Below, piece after piece: positions 11,908 to 24,387 of a stretch of DNA of 64,000 nucleotides. Location: NCBI GenBank assembly GCA_036346405.1, contig CM070562.1, forward strand, positions 70,947,482-71,011,481. The letters run 5' to 3'. Source of the stretch: Phyllostachys edulis (lineage: Eukaryota; Streptophyta; Magnoliopsida; Poales; Poaceae). A program made the position numbers and the translations under genes. Below the pieces are notes generated by a model, which saw nothing but the letters and a program-made list of their open reading frames with translations, did no database searches and had not been told where the DNA came from. The first letter of the stretch is position 1; every line of letters starts with the position of its first letter.

Positions 11908-12783
11908 TTAGTTGCACATGCTGCATTTTTTTTTATTTGCACCCTTGTAGTGCCTACAATCACGAGCAAAATGCCCGTTCTTGCCACAAACATAACAACT
12001 TTTTTCTTTTGCAATTTTCTTCTTAAAAGCGCCTTTGTTTTTCTTGGGTTCGATATGAAAACCTTTATTTCCACCTTTCTGGTTAGGCTTGCTATCATTT
12101 ATAACATTTGCCTTGGAGGAATCGGCGTTAAGATTGGCATTTTCCATTTTTTTTTCTCTCACCCTCGATTCCTCTTCTATTCGAAGGTGCTGCTGAATTT
12201 GTTCCAAGGAAAGATCCTCAGAATTATGCAGAAGTCTTTTCCTGTAGTTACTCCAAGTTGGTGGCAATTTCGCAACAATTGCACCAACTAGAAAAACTTC
12301 AGGAATATCAATCTTTACCGCCTTCAGTTTATTCACTATCACTTGTAACTTATGTACTTGAGAAAGAAGGGATTTATCATCATTCATTTTAAAGTCGAAG
12401 TACCTAGAGATAAAGAACTTCTTTGTACCTTTCTTCTCTGCTTTGTATTTGCTCTCCAGAGCATTCCAGGTGTCTCTTGTCGGTGGCATGTCGGTGTAGA
12501 GATCATACAGTCGGTCGGAGAGGGTGTTGAGTATGTGTCCACGGCACATCAGATCATCCTCGTTCCTCTTTGTTCTCTCTGTCTTGCGTTCATCGGTGTC
12601 GTTCTCCTCAGGCGCTGGTATTGGAAGAAGCGTTGGATCAAGAATATAGAAGAGCTTTATGGTCGTGAGGAAGAACTTCAGCTTGTCCTGCCAGCGGGTG
12701 AAGTTCGTGCCGTCGAAACGATCAAGTCGCACCATGTCTTGATTCATGAACTTGATGGCGGAAGCAAAAGCCTTAGACTCCAT
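11908..12783 (-). pseudogene. Copia gag with zinc knuckle
   Basis: This is a nearly complete gag frame of 291 residues. It has an N-terminal DGTNFTRWQDKLKFFL block, the Copia gag domain in the first two thirds, a Lys-rich stretch, and a zinc knuckle CYVCGKNGHFARDC (CX2CX4HX4C) close to the end. The Met at 12783 is the first in frame and fits the family start. The frame ends in the knuckle region, and the protease continues in another phase. It is the least damaged part of this element. Confidence 0.88.
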
Positions 12784-13331
12784 ATTAATCGCTTTAGATT
12801 GTTAGAAATTTATGGAGAAGGAGACTTAAATCATGCTAGAAACGCTTTCCTAAAGCGATTGTTTGCACCCTGTCTAAATGCTTTGAGGGTTTACTGCGCT
12901 AAAGCAAATTGAAAACTCGTTGTGAACAGAGCAAGAGAACGGGATTGCGAAGTGCATCTCAAAAATTGAATGACCTCTCTTTATATAGAGATTGAAAGGT
13001 TGCGAAATGAAGAGACACGACTCTTTGAATACACCATCCTGTGAAAGGATGCGAAATAAAGAGACACGACTCTTCAAATGCACCCTCCCGTGAAGAGAAA
13101 CGACTTATTATTTGAAAACAACTTCCAACGATATATTCTAAGGTAAACAAGTTGTATGGATATTCTGGTTAATAACGTCAACTCTTTCATGGTTGAAAGG
13201 ATATACTAGTTTTTTTCTTGTAAGGGTTAAGTGATAACTGATCACACTTGTTTATATATATGATCTAAGTTTCACCTAACGTTTCACTTTTACCTCATTT
13301 GATCACGTTTATTGCTTGACTAACTAAAAGA
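12784..13331 (-). other. Probable Copia leader and 5' LTR, borders unresolved
   Basis: Upstream of gag this AT-rich stretch holds two copies of a roughly 50-base unit between 12998 and 13092, sharing GAAAT(G/A)AAGAGACACGACTC. It also has TATATATA at 13253-13260. It is the expected place of the Copia leader and LTR, but with no partner LTR and no clear PBS the borders cannot be set. Confidence 0.4.
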
Positions 13332-13922
13332 TATTGCACGTTTGAATGTGACGATAGCATGGTTTTGTCTACTTGATCTTCATGGTTGCTGACGAAAGCT
13401 CTCTTGATCGCTTTCTCTAAAAGAAAACTCGAATTGTCTGAACCAAAGGAACACGCCCCTGTTTCCTTGAAAACCAGGCTCCGGGTTGACTATTTAGCTG
13501 CGCTACGTGCGAATGAAAATAGGAAATCCTATGAAACTGACAAGTCTGCCTCAATGTTTCATCCTCAAAAGAGCAGACAAAATCCTTTACATGCATTGCA
13601 GCCTTGGATATGAATGACATAGTCACAGCTAGCTTGCTCGGTTTTCTTATTCCTCGTATATACAGTGATGCTAGCTTATTCTCAATGTCATCTCTTCAGT
13701 CTTTATTGCCACTCCGTCAAGTGAAGTTAATTTGCTCCTCCTTAGTCCAAAGAGCAAGAAGTGGGGACAAACAAAGAAATTTCAGACGGTTTTTTCAGAG
13801 TAAAAAATTCAGACAGTTGATACATTGGTTCTTGCTAAATGAACTTCAGATGGACCTTGTCTGTGTGTGTGTGTTTTGATATTGTATAAAGTTGCTGAGT
13901 GAACTTGACATGTGGTACTAGT
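13332..13922. other. No recognisable feature
   Basis: No gene, terminal repeat or motif array was seen in this 590-base stretch. Short open frames on both strands lack family features. Confidence 0.5.
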
Positions 13923-13931
13923 CAAATCTTA

Positions 13932-14340
13932 GGCAAAATTGGCTAGTAGACACTGTACTTGATTGCTATTTGCTGAAAGACACCGTAAAATCTATAACTT
14001 GTTTATGGGCACTACAAAAGTATGGTCATTTATTTGAGCACACTGGATCGATAAAATATTATTGTTTTGAAATTTAGGAGAGAGAAAGGTTAAAAATCAC
14101 ATTTGCCCTTGGATGTCAAGAGCCCACATGTGATTGTTCACCTCTCTTAACTTCCCTTACTCTCCATGTTTTCTTCTCTGTTGAAGGAGAAATATCACTT
14201 TTCTAACCCCTTCTTTCTCTCCTAAATTTTGAAATAATAATATTTTAATTTGTCCAGTGTACCCCAACAAATGTTCACATTTTGTAGTGTCCATCATAAA
14301 ATTATCGATTTTATGTGCGTGTCTAGGAGCCCGTTTTGCC
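13932..14340. mobile_element. Mutator-like MITE (409 bp) with 9-bp TSD
   Basis: The ends are GGCAAAATTGGCTAGTAGAC and, in reverse, GGCAAAACGGGCTCCTAGAC. Similarity between the arms continues inward for about 170 bases on each side, so the element is nearly all inverted repeat. The flanks CAAATCTTA (13923-13931) and TGAATCTTA (14341-14349) agree at 7 of 9 positions, as expected for an old Mutator-type TSD. The terminus resembles that of the larger element at 38837. No coding capacity. Confidence 0.8.
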
Positions 14341-14593
14341 TGAATCTTATTGGCCTCCAGTTTCTCCTAACAGCAGTTACAGGAAAAGTACATCATCACG
14401 CGGTAAGGATCAAGCCGATCCACAAAATCAGATCCATTCTTCGTGGAACTTACATTACGTATACGCAAGTACACGGCCAATTCGCTAGTGTTCGATCTAC
14501 AGCTACCCATTCTAATGTCTTTAACTATATCTCTCAAAGTAAGAAGACAAAACACACTGAACCTGAGAGGTAGATAGATACTAATATGGTGCA

Positions 14594-15600
14594 AACAGGT
14601 TGGTTAATTCCTGACCGATCGGGAACCGAATCCGGGCGGTACCGAATTCGGGAAAGGAGTTTAGTATTTGTCAGAATTCGATATCGACATCGGATAGTTA
14701 GCATCGAATTCGGTAGCGAAATCGATAGATACTATCCGACTGAATAACATCAATAAGCGGTAATCTGGATAATATCCGGTAAACAACTCTTACTACCCAA
14801 CCGGCCTAGCCTATTGACACACCTCCCAGCCCAACCATTTTACCCTGATTCCCTAACCAGCAGGCAGCAGCCACCCACCACCACCATCATTCACACACAC
14901 CGATGCCACCACCACGCACACCTCCTCATAGCCTCCACCCTCGCCGCCATCTGTGGCCTCTGCCCCGCCATCGGGAGCCTCCCCCGGCCCAACTCCTTCC
15001 GGTTAGTCCTATAGCACTAGCAGCAAGTCAAATGTTTTCCCTTGTTGTGGTGATGATGAGCTATAGCAAATTGTAGTTAGTCAACCACTGAAGCTGTGAA
15101 GTGAAGATCCTTTGAGGCTGTACTTATGTCATTTTATTTCCTATTATGGCATGGCGAGCTTATACATGGTCATATGGATTTATGATTTATCGCTTATGTT
15201 GAACTTGTGTCACGGTTGTTAAACTTATGTAAGAGTATGAATTATGTTGAACTTCTGGTTTGTCGGTTGTTGAATTTTTTTTAGATAATGGAAGTACAAC
15301 TCTCGGCCTCTGCACTAACTAGAAATGCAAACTTATGTGCGAAACAAGTTTGAATTTACCAGTTGTCGAAATTCTGTATGAATGTATCACTAATTGAAGG
15401 CTTGAAGTGATAGTGGTATGGTTCAGTGTATGTTCTTTTCTGTATGCGTGTACTGTCCGTTTATATTATCCTTTTCCGTTTTGAAACCGCCATGTATCCG
15501 TCGCGACGGTACCGTATCTGACTCTGACTCTAAATCCAGGAAAAATGTGAGTTAGGATACCGTATAAACAATATCAGTCCGAATCCGGTTGCACGCCTGA
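14594..15600. mobile_element. Possible hAT-like element, about 1 kb
   Basis: CAGGTTGGTTAATTCC near 14596 faces an inverted CAGGCGTGCAACCGG at 15599. The outer 150 bases on both sides are rich in CCGAATTCGG/CCGGAT/GGTACCG words, a subterminal pattern typical of hAT elements. The flanks ATGGTGCA (14586-14593) and ATGCTGCA (15601-15608) differ at one base. However, the inferred ends are offset by a base or two, so the limits are tentative. The middle is a plain non-coding stretch. Confidence 0.45.
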
Positions 15601-15631
15601 ATGCTGCATCGAAAGAAACTCCATACAGAGG

Positions 15632-15997
15632 ATGTAGACACGCGTGGTGCTGATAACCGCGGCAGTGGCCGTGCTGGGCCTCGTAGCAGCAATCCTGGGG
15701 TTCGTCGCGGAGGGCGCCAAGTCCAAGCCAAATCGCTCGATCGGTCTCTGACTCTGTTCTTACACGCGTGTTCTTCGGTTCTTGCATAGTATGCGTACGT
15801 ATATGCGCGATTTAACTGAAGTTGCCACGTGGTCGTACGTGAGCGGCGGTGCAGTCTTTCGTGGGGTTCGACGGGAGGTACTGCGTGTACCGGAGCACGC
15901 CGGCGCTCGGCTGCTGGGTCGCGGCGGCGCTGCTCCTGCTGGACGGATAGGCCGTGCTCGGAGTGGCCAGCGGCTGCTTCGGCCGTTGCGGCGAGGG
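15632..15997 (+). pseudogene. DUF1218-type membrane protein pseudogene, 5' part
   Basis: The first segment (15632-15727) encodes RVVLITAAVAVLGLVAAILG then FVAEGAKSK, the first membrane helix of DUF1218 proteins. The codon after its ATG is TAG. The second segment (15855-15997, after a GCAG splice acceptor) encodes SFVGFDGRYCVYRSTPALGC then WVAAALLLLDG, a stop (TAG at 15948-15950) and AVLGVASGCFGRCGEG. YCVYRSTPALG followed by a helix and the Cys-rich ASGCFGRCG is the family pattern. DUF1218 proteins are plant four-helix membrane proteins linked in some species to cell-wall lignin. Two in-frame stops and large insertions make it a pseudogene. The sequence continues at 24388 and at 30680. Confidence 0.82.
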
Positions 15998-16026
15998 CAA
16001 GGTTGTCAGGATTACGATTCAGGTAA

Positions 16027-16102
16027 GATTGTTTTTGGTTTGACAAGATCAGATATTAGAATCTGATTGTTTTTGGTTTGAGAAGATCAGATATTAGAAT
16101 CG
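16027..16102. repeat. Two tandem 38-bp units
   Basis: GATTGTTTTTGGTTTGACAA and GATTGTTTTTGGTTTGAGAA start two adjacent 38-base units that differ at two or three bases. They lie inside the left end of the hAT-like insertion. Confidence 0.9.
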
Positions 16103-16120
16103 GATCGTGCGTCTGTTCCA

Positions 16121-16468
16121 TACTCCTGTGAGTATGGACTTTCACTTCTATTATACCATTTAAACGATCATATTTTATTTCTTTATTGTTTTCAGTATAC
16201 TCAAATACCAATTATAAGATACTTCAATATGACTTTTATTGAAAAATTTGCATTGGAGCACTTTTTTTTGTTATATACCCTTTTTCATATATAAAAGAAG
16301 TATATACACACATTTTGCTATAAAAAAAAGTGGACTTTAATAAAAAAAATCTGTAGAACTCGCTTTGGAGTATCTTATAATCATTATTGAAGTATGCTCA
16401 AATAGATAAAGAGGTATCATCGTACGATTTAAGTAGTATATGAGAGGCGGGAGTATTTACTCCCAGGA

Positions 16469-16470
<2 letters not shown>
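16121..16470. mobile_element. MITE A, TA-microsatellite-associated family
   Basis: ACTCCTGTGAGTATGGACTT at the left faces, in reverse, ACTCCTGGGAGTAAATACTC at the right. Similarity of the arms continues inward (TTATAAGATACTTCAA and its complement), so the unit is a 350-base imperfect palindrome. It abuts a (GT)n(TA)n run at 16470-16498. Two relatives are at 16500 and 23708. Confidence 0.78.
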
Positions 16471-16499
<29 letters not shown>

Positions 16500-16868
16500 G
16501 GAAGCCTTTTTCCTACTCCCGGGTGTAGTTACTCTCTATTTCGTATCTCATAACGTAAGGAGTATTTTGCGTAACCGAGAGTATGTATGTGTAGTATACA
16601 AGTATATAAGACCACCTAGGTAGTATTCACACCTTTTCAGGGGTGGTATGTACAATTTTTTAGACATACTCCTTTTTATGTGCGAATATGAAGGTATTTA
16701 CAAAATATGCTAAAAACTATAGACTTTCTTGCAATTTTTTCATGTGTTTCACACTGGAGTATCTTATAATTAGTATATGAGTATACCCAAAGTGATAAAG
16801 GAGTATGTCAAGTTCTTTTAGGTGGTATATCAAAAGTGGAAGTAACTACACCTAGAGTAGAAAGTATT

Positions 16869-16871
<3 letters not shown>
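16500..16871. mobile_element. MITE B, same family, between TA runs
   Basis: CTACTCCCGGGTGTAGTTAC at 16513 faces the reverse CTACTCTAGGTGTAGTTACT ending at 16860. The inverted similarity extends outward to the (TA)n runs on both sides. Interior words (GAGTATCTTATAATTAGTAT) match MITE A and MITE C. No coding capacity. Confidence 0.8.

Positions 16872-16872
<1 letters not shown>

Positions 16873-16952
<80 letters not shown>
16873..16952. repeat. (TA)n microsatellite, about 80 bp
   Basis: Pure AT alternation between MITE B and the left arm of the fold-back element. Length is probably variable. Confidence 0.97.
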
Positions 16953-16954
<2 letters not shown>

Positions 16955-17834
16955 AACCCCCTCAATCCCCTAATCCTTGCACTTTTCAAAACCCCTCCTC
17001 GCCCATTTGTCATGGACGCCCTCGGCAACCACAGAGACGCTTGCTCCTTCACTTGCGTCATGCAAGCATCTCCCCATACCGACTCGGCATGCCCATTGCA
17101 CCTGCCTTGCAGCCGCCGCCGCATGCGCGTGAATCTCCTTCCTCACGCTACTGTCCCCGACTCAGCCTGCCGCTCTCCCCTGCCACCGCCGCCACCGCTT
17201 CGGCGCCCACGTGGATCTCCTTCCTCACGTGCGCCCTGGTCTCCGGCCCTCCCTGGCTGCGACGTCGCCTCTCGGGCCCCCCAGCCGGTGGCCGCCACCT
17301 GCGCCACTTCTCCACCCCGACATGCCCACCTCCTTCCCTTGTGCCGCTGGGGTGAGCTCGTCCCTTCTCCCTTCTCCTGCACTTGAATGTTCTTGTCCTG
17401 AACATTGGCATTAGATACACCAGATGCTCTCCTTGTCCTGAACATTGCGTTTTGGACAAACCGGCAATTAGAGTAGCATTTACTCCTCTAATTGACTGTG
17501 ACGCTATGGTGTCGAAATGTCTCACATGCTGTCAATAACCATTCCAGATGAGCTACAATGGGAAATTCCAGATGAGCTACAATGGCCAAAAGAATGGATG
17601 CTAGATCCAGACTGGGATATGGAGCCATTCCAGATGAGTTACAACAGGAAATTCCCAAGATGGCAAATGAACATGTCTAGCCATTCCAGATGAGCTACAA
17701 CAGGAAATTCCCGAGATGGCAAATGAAAATGTCTGTAGTCTTGTAAAGAAAATTGAGTTTGATGCCTGAACTTGTAATATTGCTTGTACTTTGAGTTTGA
17801 GTTTGATGCCTGACCTTGCTGGCACATACGAAAT

Positions 17835-19193
17835 GTTGGTGTTAGCATGCACATTTATAGGGGTGAAAACGGATCGGATACGGACGGATAATGGCTCTGT
17901 CATATTTTTTTTGTATCCGAATACGAATACCTCGAATACGAATAATATCGAATACGAATACGGAGCGAATACAAATTGAAACGAATACGGTCGCAGATAT
18001 TTTTGGGAACGTGAAAACCTCTTAAATTGTATACGAAAAATTAACGAAAACATATAACTAGTTTATTTGATGCAAACATTTATGAATTGCTCATATTTTC
18101 AGCAACCACACATAACATTAGCACTAACAAGCTGCACTAACTAGTTCATCACAAACATAAACACTTAGTTTACCATATTTGGTTCATAAGTCATAACTCA
18201 AAAAAGTCACAAGTCATCACACATTTGCACTTAGTTCATCACATACATAAAACTTAGTTTACATTAACATCGATCAAATTTGAATGGTTAATCTATACGC
18301 AAATGACCGCAACATCCCAAAGTATGTTACAAAAATAAAATTATTATTTTATTGGATTTTCCGAGATTTAAAAGAGTTTTCTTGGTTAAAAAGAAAAATA
18401 AAATAAAATAAAGTCAATTATTTAATTTCCTACTTTTTAATGTAAAAATAAAATTTATTGAGATTTCTGGGATTTTATTGGATTTAAAGTGAAAAACAAA
18501 AAAATAATTAATTTCTTGAATTTTCTGGATTTTAAAAGGTTTTTCCTATTTTTCAGAAATTAAAAATAATTTATGTGCAAAAATAAAACGAACTTTAACT
18601 CAGAATTAATTTTATTAAGTTCAAAATAATTCAACAAATTTCTGTGATTTTTTCTAGAATTTTTGAACTCTATTTGCTATTTTCTAAAGGGCTATTTGAT
18701 TTGTTGCATTTTCTAAAATTCGGAAATCAATTAAAATCTCCTTTTCTCTTTTGGGCTGAAATCCTCTTTTGGGCCGAAATCTAGATATCCGGACTTGGTC
18801 TTATCTGGATAATCTGTATTCATATCCGTATCCGCCGGATAGCATACCTACCGTATTTGTTTCCATTTCTAAAAAAAATCTGAATTCGTTTCCGATCCAA
18901 AAATTATCCGAGACAATCCGAATCTGTTTCCGTCTAGATCGGTCGAAAACTATCCAATCCATTTTCATCCCTACACATTTAACAAGACTTGTTGGAATAG
19001 TGTCAGTTGATGTTTTACTACATGCATATTAATATATATGTAGGAAATAAGTAAAAATGCAGTTGATGTTTCAAGTGTTGGTGTTAGCATGCACATTTAA
19101 CAAGACTTGTTGGAATAGTGTCAGTTGATGTTTTACTAGATGCATATTAATATATATGTAGGAAATAAGTAGAAATACAGTTCATGTTTCAAT
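17835..19193. repeat. Tandem duplication of about 120 bp, first copy split by a hAT
   Basis: The unit beginning TGTTGGTGTTAGCATGCACA occurs at 17835 and again at 19074. It continues as ACAAGACTTGTTGGAATAGT in both copies. The first copy is broken after CACATTTA by the hAT at 17858, and the second is intact. The duplication therefore existed before the hAT landed. Confidence 0.88.
17858..18973. mobile_element. Non-autonomous hAT element (1116 bp) with perfect 8-bp TSD
   Basis: The termini are TAGGGGTGAAAACGG and, reversed, TAGGGATGAAAATGG, the Ac/Ds-like hAT end. CACATTTA flanks both sides (17850-17857 and 18974-18981). The outer 100 bases on each side are dense in CGGATA/TATCCG/GAATACG words. 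The AT-rich middle encodes no transposase. Confidence 0.93.
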
Positions 19194-20132
19194 GACAGAA
19201 TCTGCGTATAAAGTCAAACTAACTTCATAGCCATTTTTCGCTGAGGTTCAGTCCAATTAAAGCAATCCCAAGATGATCTACATGCAAGACAGATTAATGC
19301 AGAATCAAATGCACACTCCAATTTTCAGTCCCATAACTCCAGAAAAAAGATAGAACCGTTTTCCACCATTTATCAAAGTATTCAAATGCATGAGTAAATT
19401 GATTGCCCAAATTCTGAAGATGGCCTGAAACAAGGTAGTGGTAGTTATCATCGTCAACTTCATATCAGCCATACTACCCTGCCAGCGGTAGCACAACCTT
19501 CCATGTTCATGTTCATGTTCAGGAAACATGCAAATTTCAAGCATACATTCTGTTCAAACATTGAAATACTGAAATGTGGTAAGCCTTATTTACAAGGTCA
19601 GGCATCAAACTCAAACTCAGAGTACAAGCAATATTACAAGGTCAGGCATCAAACTCAATTTTCTTTACAAGACTACAGACATGTTCATTTGCCATCTCGG
19701 GAATTTCCTGTTGTAGCTCATCTAGAATGGCTCCATATCCTAGTATGGATCGAGCATCCATTCTTTTGGCCATTGTAGCTCATTTGGAATGGTTATTGAC
19801 AACATGTGAGACATTTCGACACCATAGCGTCACAGTCAATTAGAGGAGTGAATGCTAATCTAACTGCCGGTTTGTCTAGAATGCAATGTTCAGGACAAGG
19901 AGAGCATCTGGTGTATCTAATGCCAATGTTCAGGACAAGGACATTCAAGTGCGGGAGAAGGGAGGAGCTCACCCCAGCGGCGCAAGGGAAGGAGGTGGGC
20001 ACGTCGGGGTGGAGAGGTGGCGTAGGTGGCGGCCATGGGAACTGAGCGGCCTTGACTAGGGAGGCCGGAGACCGAGGCGTCGTGAGGAAGGAGATCACGC
20101 ATGGCGCAGCGGGCGGCGGCGGGGCGCAAGGG

Positions 20133-23043
20133 TGAAGAATCTAGACCCACCGTTATGTGTTAATAGAGTATTTTAGTGATTAATGATAAATCTATTTTTG
20201 AGACTAACACTTCTATTGTTATACCTATTGTTTAGTCTCAGTTGGATAAAAATGTGAAAATCATAGAGGTATGCATTCGACATCATATTCCTATATATTG
20301 TTGCATTCCTCGGATCCAAAATATAGGTTGAACTCCACTAAAAGTCTAACTTGAATATGTGCATTTGTTTTTATTACAATTCATGTATACACACATTTAG
20401 GAGGAGTTCACTCTATGTTTTGTGGTTTCATTGGTATTGATCCATATTTCTTTATCCACATATATTGGGGATCTCTACTTTGAAATATATCCTTTGAGTA
20501 TATAAAACTTGTGTAGTTCATATATACTCATATTACTTTATATTCAATTATTTGCAATTGTGTTGTGGGACTAATGTGTGTGCTAAGATGTATTCAAGGC
20601 TTAGTTCCGGAGTTTGAATGATGACATGAAAAGGAAATGCAAAGATGATAAAAGATTGACATGGCTCAAGACAAAGGAGTCATGCATTGCATTTCGAAAA
20701 GCTTCGAAAAAGTTCGATTGGAAATCGGTATGACCGCATTTGGTAAGTGGTACTACTGATGTGCGGTAGTAATCTAGAGCTTATTTGATTAAAATCGCAT
20801 GCGGTATGACCGAGAAAGTTGTCTGATACTACATAACCCGGTCGACCAAGATTACTTGGCGGTACATATTTTCCAGAGAGCATGTTTTGGGAGTTTTGTT
20901 CTCCCTTGAAGATCGCTGTGACCGCATGTCTTAAGCGGTACTACCGCTCTGCGATAGGATCGGTATTTACATGGCAGTATGTAATTTCCAGAGAATGTGT
21001 TTTTCTTGATTCTTAAATCTCTGGAAATCGGTAGTACCGCATATGAAAGCGATGCGACCAGGAGGCGGTATTACCAGATTCTAGTTGGCGGTAGTACCGC
21101 ACCTAGCAGTAATGGCTTGTTTAGAAGCATTATTGCAGGTATATCTTGGTAATTGATGTTAATTATTATGGGACTGATATTTTCCATAAGTTGGATGAAT
21201 AGGTTATGTTCCAGGGTAATGGAGACTTCGGATGGCATTATGAGTTGATCGTCATCAAGTCAAGGTTCAAGAAGAGGATGCATCATGTGTTGATGCATAT
21301 CAAGATCTCGAAGAAGAGATGGTCATGAGTTGATCATCAAGTCAAGAGAAGACTCATCATGTGTTGATTGAGGTCAAGTAAAGGATGCATCATGGGTTGA
21401 TGCATGTCAAGACGATGACCCGGACTTGAAGTGAAGATGTGCGTCATCAAGCTTCAAGAAGATGCTCAAGGCAAAGGTATGACTAGCTAGGGCTAAGGAT
21501 GTGTTCCTAGTCTTTTACCGGTCTTGGTGTTTGGTTGGAAGACCGGATTGCTAGTATAGGTTACCGTACTATTAAGAGGGGTCTTGTCTAGTAGCTTGAG
21601 TCTCATCATGTGTTGATAGCTCAATCTCACTTGCCCTAGCTCTCTGTGGCATGATGCTATTATTTGCAAATGTGTTTTGCAAATAGTCGAGGCTCATGGA
21701 TTTAATCCTTGTAGCATGTGACTATACTTTGTAAATATGTTTTGTCAATGGTTGATGTCTATGTACCTACTCCTTGTGGCATGATCTAAGTTTGCAAATG
21801 TGTTTTGCAAATTGTTGGGATTCATGTGTTTTCCCTTGGCATGGTCTAAGATTGCTTGTTGCTAATACTTTGGACTTAGACCATGGTAGTGGCTCTTTGG
21901 AGTTATGCTTTTTGATTTTATCAAATGTGTTTGAATCAATAAAATAGGTGGGTTGTGTATCCCTCTGAATAAGCTTTCCATAGAGTCCAAGATCACTCAA
22001 TTCCGACATCGGAGTCAAAAGTTATGACCTTTTTACCGAATGTCGGCTGTGCTGAAATCGGGCTGCGGTACTACCGCCATGAAAAGAGAGGTACTAACGC
22101 CCAGAACGGTAGTACTGGCCCTTGTGAGTGCGGTAGTACCGCACCAAAGTTTTAACGGCTAGTTTTTGAGTCGTTAATGCACCCTTTCCGATCGTTGAGT
22201 CAAAAACAGTACAACCGCCCATTGTACTACGGTACTACCGTATTTCGGCTGAGTTTGCTGATTTCAGCTCCCAACGTCTAGTTTTTGTGTGTGGGCTATA
22301 AATACCCACCTTGGCCGGTTGAGAGACAACCCTTGGCATCCCATTTCACTCTCTTGAGCTAGTGTGAGCTTCTCCTCTCAATTGTGCATATGTTGCACCT
22401 TGTGAGCAAGGAGAGAGGTCTCTAGTTGCATGTGTTGCATCTAGAGGTGGGTTTTGTATTCACTTGAGCTTGTGCATTCGTTGCACATGGTGAGAGTCAA
22501 GCAAGAGGCTTGGCTTGTTACTCTTGGTGTTTACCGACACCTAGACGGCGTGGAGGCGACATGGATCGGTGATCTTCTCAAGAAGCTTGTGAGAAGACCC
22601 GACGTGTTGTGAAGGTTGGAGCTCACCTACCCGGAGCAGGAAAGAGCTACCACTAGTGGAATTGAGGTGTTTGGCTTAATTCGCGGAGCCGGCCCAATTA
22701 GTTTGGGCTTACCTTAACGTGGATTAGGGGAGACCGGCAAGTCTCCGAACACCACGATAAAATGTCATTGTGTCATTGTGATTTGCTCTCTAGTGATTTA
22801 CTTTGTGCTTTACTATATTGCAATTTACATTCTTAGAATTAAATTGCTTACTTGTCTTTGTATACTTGCAATCATTATCAATAGGTTTATATTGTTGGTG
22901 CACTTAGTAAAGACTAGTTGATTTAGGCTTTAATTGTGCAAAACCGAATTGATTTACAATTCCGCATAAAACTCGGTTTTAGCCAAAGAGTTTTTAAAGA
23001 CCGCCTATTCACCCCCCATCTAGTTAGCCTCCTCGATCTTGCA
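20133..23043 (+). mobile_element. SIRE-like Copia solo LTR (2911 bp) with 5-bp TSD
   Basis: The block starts TGAAGAATCTAGACC and ends CCTCGATCTTGCA, with AAGGG on both sides (20128-20132 and 23044-23048). Near the 3' end it has GCCTATTCACCCCCCATCTA, a hallmark of SIRE/Maximus-type LTR ends. No internal domain is present, so it is a solo LTR left by recombination. It splits the right arm of the fold-back element. It holds two clusters of GCGGTAGTACCGC-like palindromes (about 20690-21110 and 22060-22260) and repeated ATCATGTGTTGATG words. It encodes nothing recognisable. Confidence 0.9.
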
Positions 23044-23415
23044 AAGGGAAGCGATCGCCAGAGTCGGGGACGAGTAGCGTGTGAGAAGGAGATCACGTGG
23101 GGCCGGCGATGGCGACTTGAAGCGGCGCAAAGGAAGCGATCGGCAGCCTCGAGGCGACATGGGGAGATGCCAAAGAAAAGCAAGTGAAGGAGCGCGTCTC
23201 TCGGTGGTTCTTGAGGCGGCCGCAACAAATGGGCGAGGAGGATTTTTGAGAAAAAACCTGTTAGATTTGGGGTTTGAGCGGGAGGTTATTTGCATAAGGA
23301 CTTAAGTGATTGTGCTGCTCCGTCCACCAACATCCGAGCCACATGTTCTAGATCTGATGGCTGTTATTCGCATTTGCACCTTAGCACTCAAATACCCATT
23401 TGCACTAGATACGTT

Positions 23416-24097
<682 letters not shown>

Positions 24098-24387
24098 AGA
24101 ACAACATGTAAACATAAAAACAAAGCAAATTAAACTATTGTAACCTAAATTAGAAATAGGTAAAATGAAATTTTATATGTTGATATAGTTTATTGTCAGG
24201 TTCATGATCTTACCTGATCCTGAGTACGATCCTAACAATCCTACCTAATTATATGCGGTCCTATCTTTAGGATTACGTTTCTATGAAATTCCGATCTATA
24301 TACTGATCCGTATCATTTTAGATCCATGATTGTAGGATCATGCTATTATGCCATCCGTGTCATGATCTTGACAACCTTGGACGAGGC

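Larger units (their letters stand above)
9045..12783 (-). mobile_element. Ty1/Copia retrotransposon, truncated in RNase H
   Basis: On the minus strand the order is gag (11908-12783), protease, integrase, RT, RNase H, with integrase before RT, which defines Copia. The RNase H frame is cut at 9045 by the Tat element's LTR, so the rest and the 3' LTR must lie left of the window. The 5' LTR should be near 12.8-13.3 kb, but I could not delimit it: no TGGTATCAGAGC-type PBS is visible on the minus strand there. Frames are broken at several points. Confidence 0.88.
16955..23407. mobile_element. Long fold-back element with about 800-bp inverted arms, itself interrupted twice
   Basis: The left arm 16955-17817 is repeated in reverse as two pieces, 19598-20132 and 23049-23290. 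Matching words include CCTCCTCGCCCATTTGT near the start and ACCATTCCAGATGAGCTACA further in. The right arm is split by the solo LTR at 20133. The loop holds a hAT and a small tandem duplication. The right end (23370-23407) carries CACCTTAGCACTCAAATACC, the terminal repeat of the element at 37962, so both belong to one family. The left copy of that terminus is missing and replaced by (TA)n. GC-rich open frames in the arms show no protein family. The transcript would fold into a long hairpin. Confidence 0.72.

Noticed and set aside
11818..12912. Plus-strand frames of 157 and 186 residues
   Set aside because: They mirror the Copia gag on the other strand and show no family features.
14814..15014. 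Open frame after a CCACCACCATCA-rich stretch
   Set aside because: Simple-sequence origin within the tentative hAT-like element; no protein pattern.
17012..17525. Overlapping Pro/Arg-rich frames on both strands in the fold-back arm
   Set aside because: All are GC-rich chance frames; none is conserved in the other arm as a protein.
24190..24379. GATCCTA-rich segment as a separate MITE
   Set aside because: Only one set of ends was found. It fits better as the right end of the hAT-like insertion that starts at 15998.
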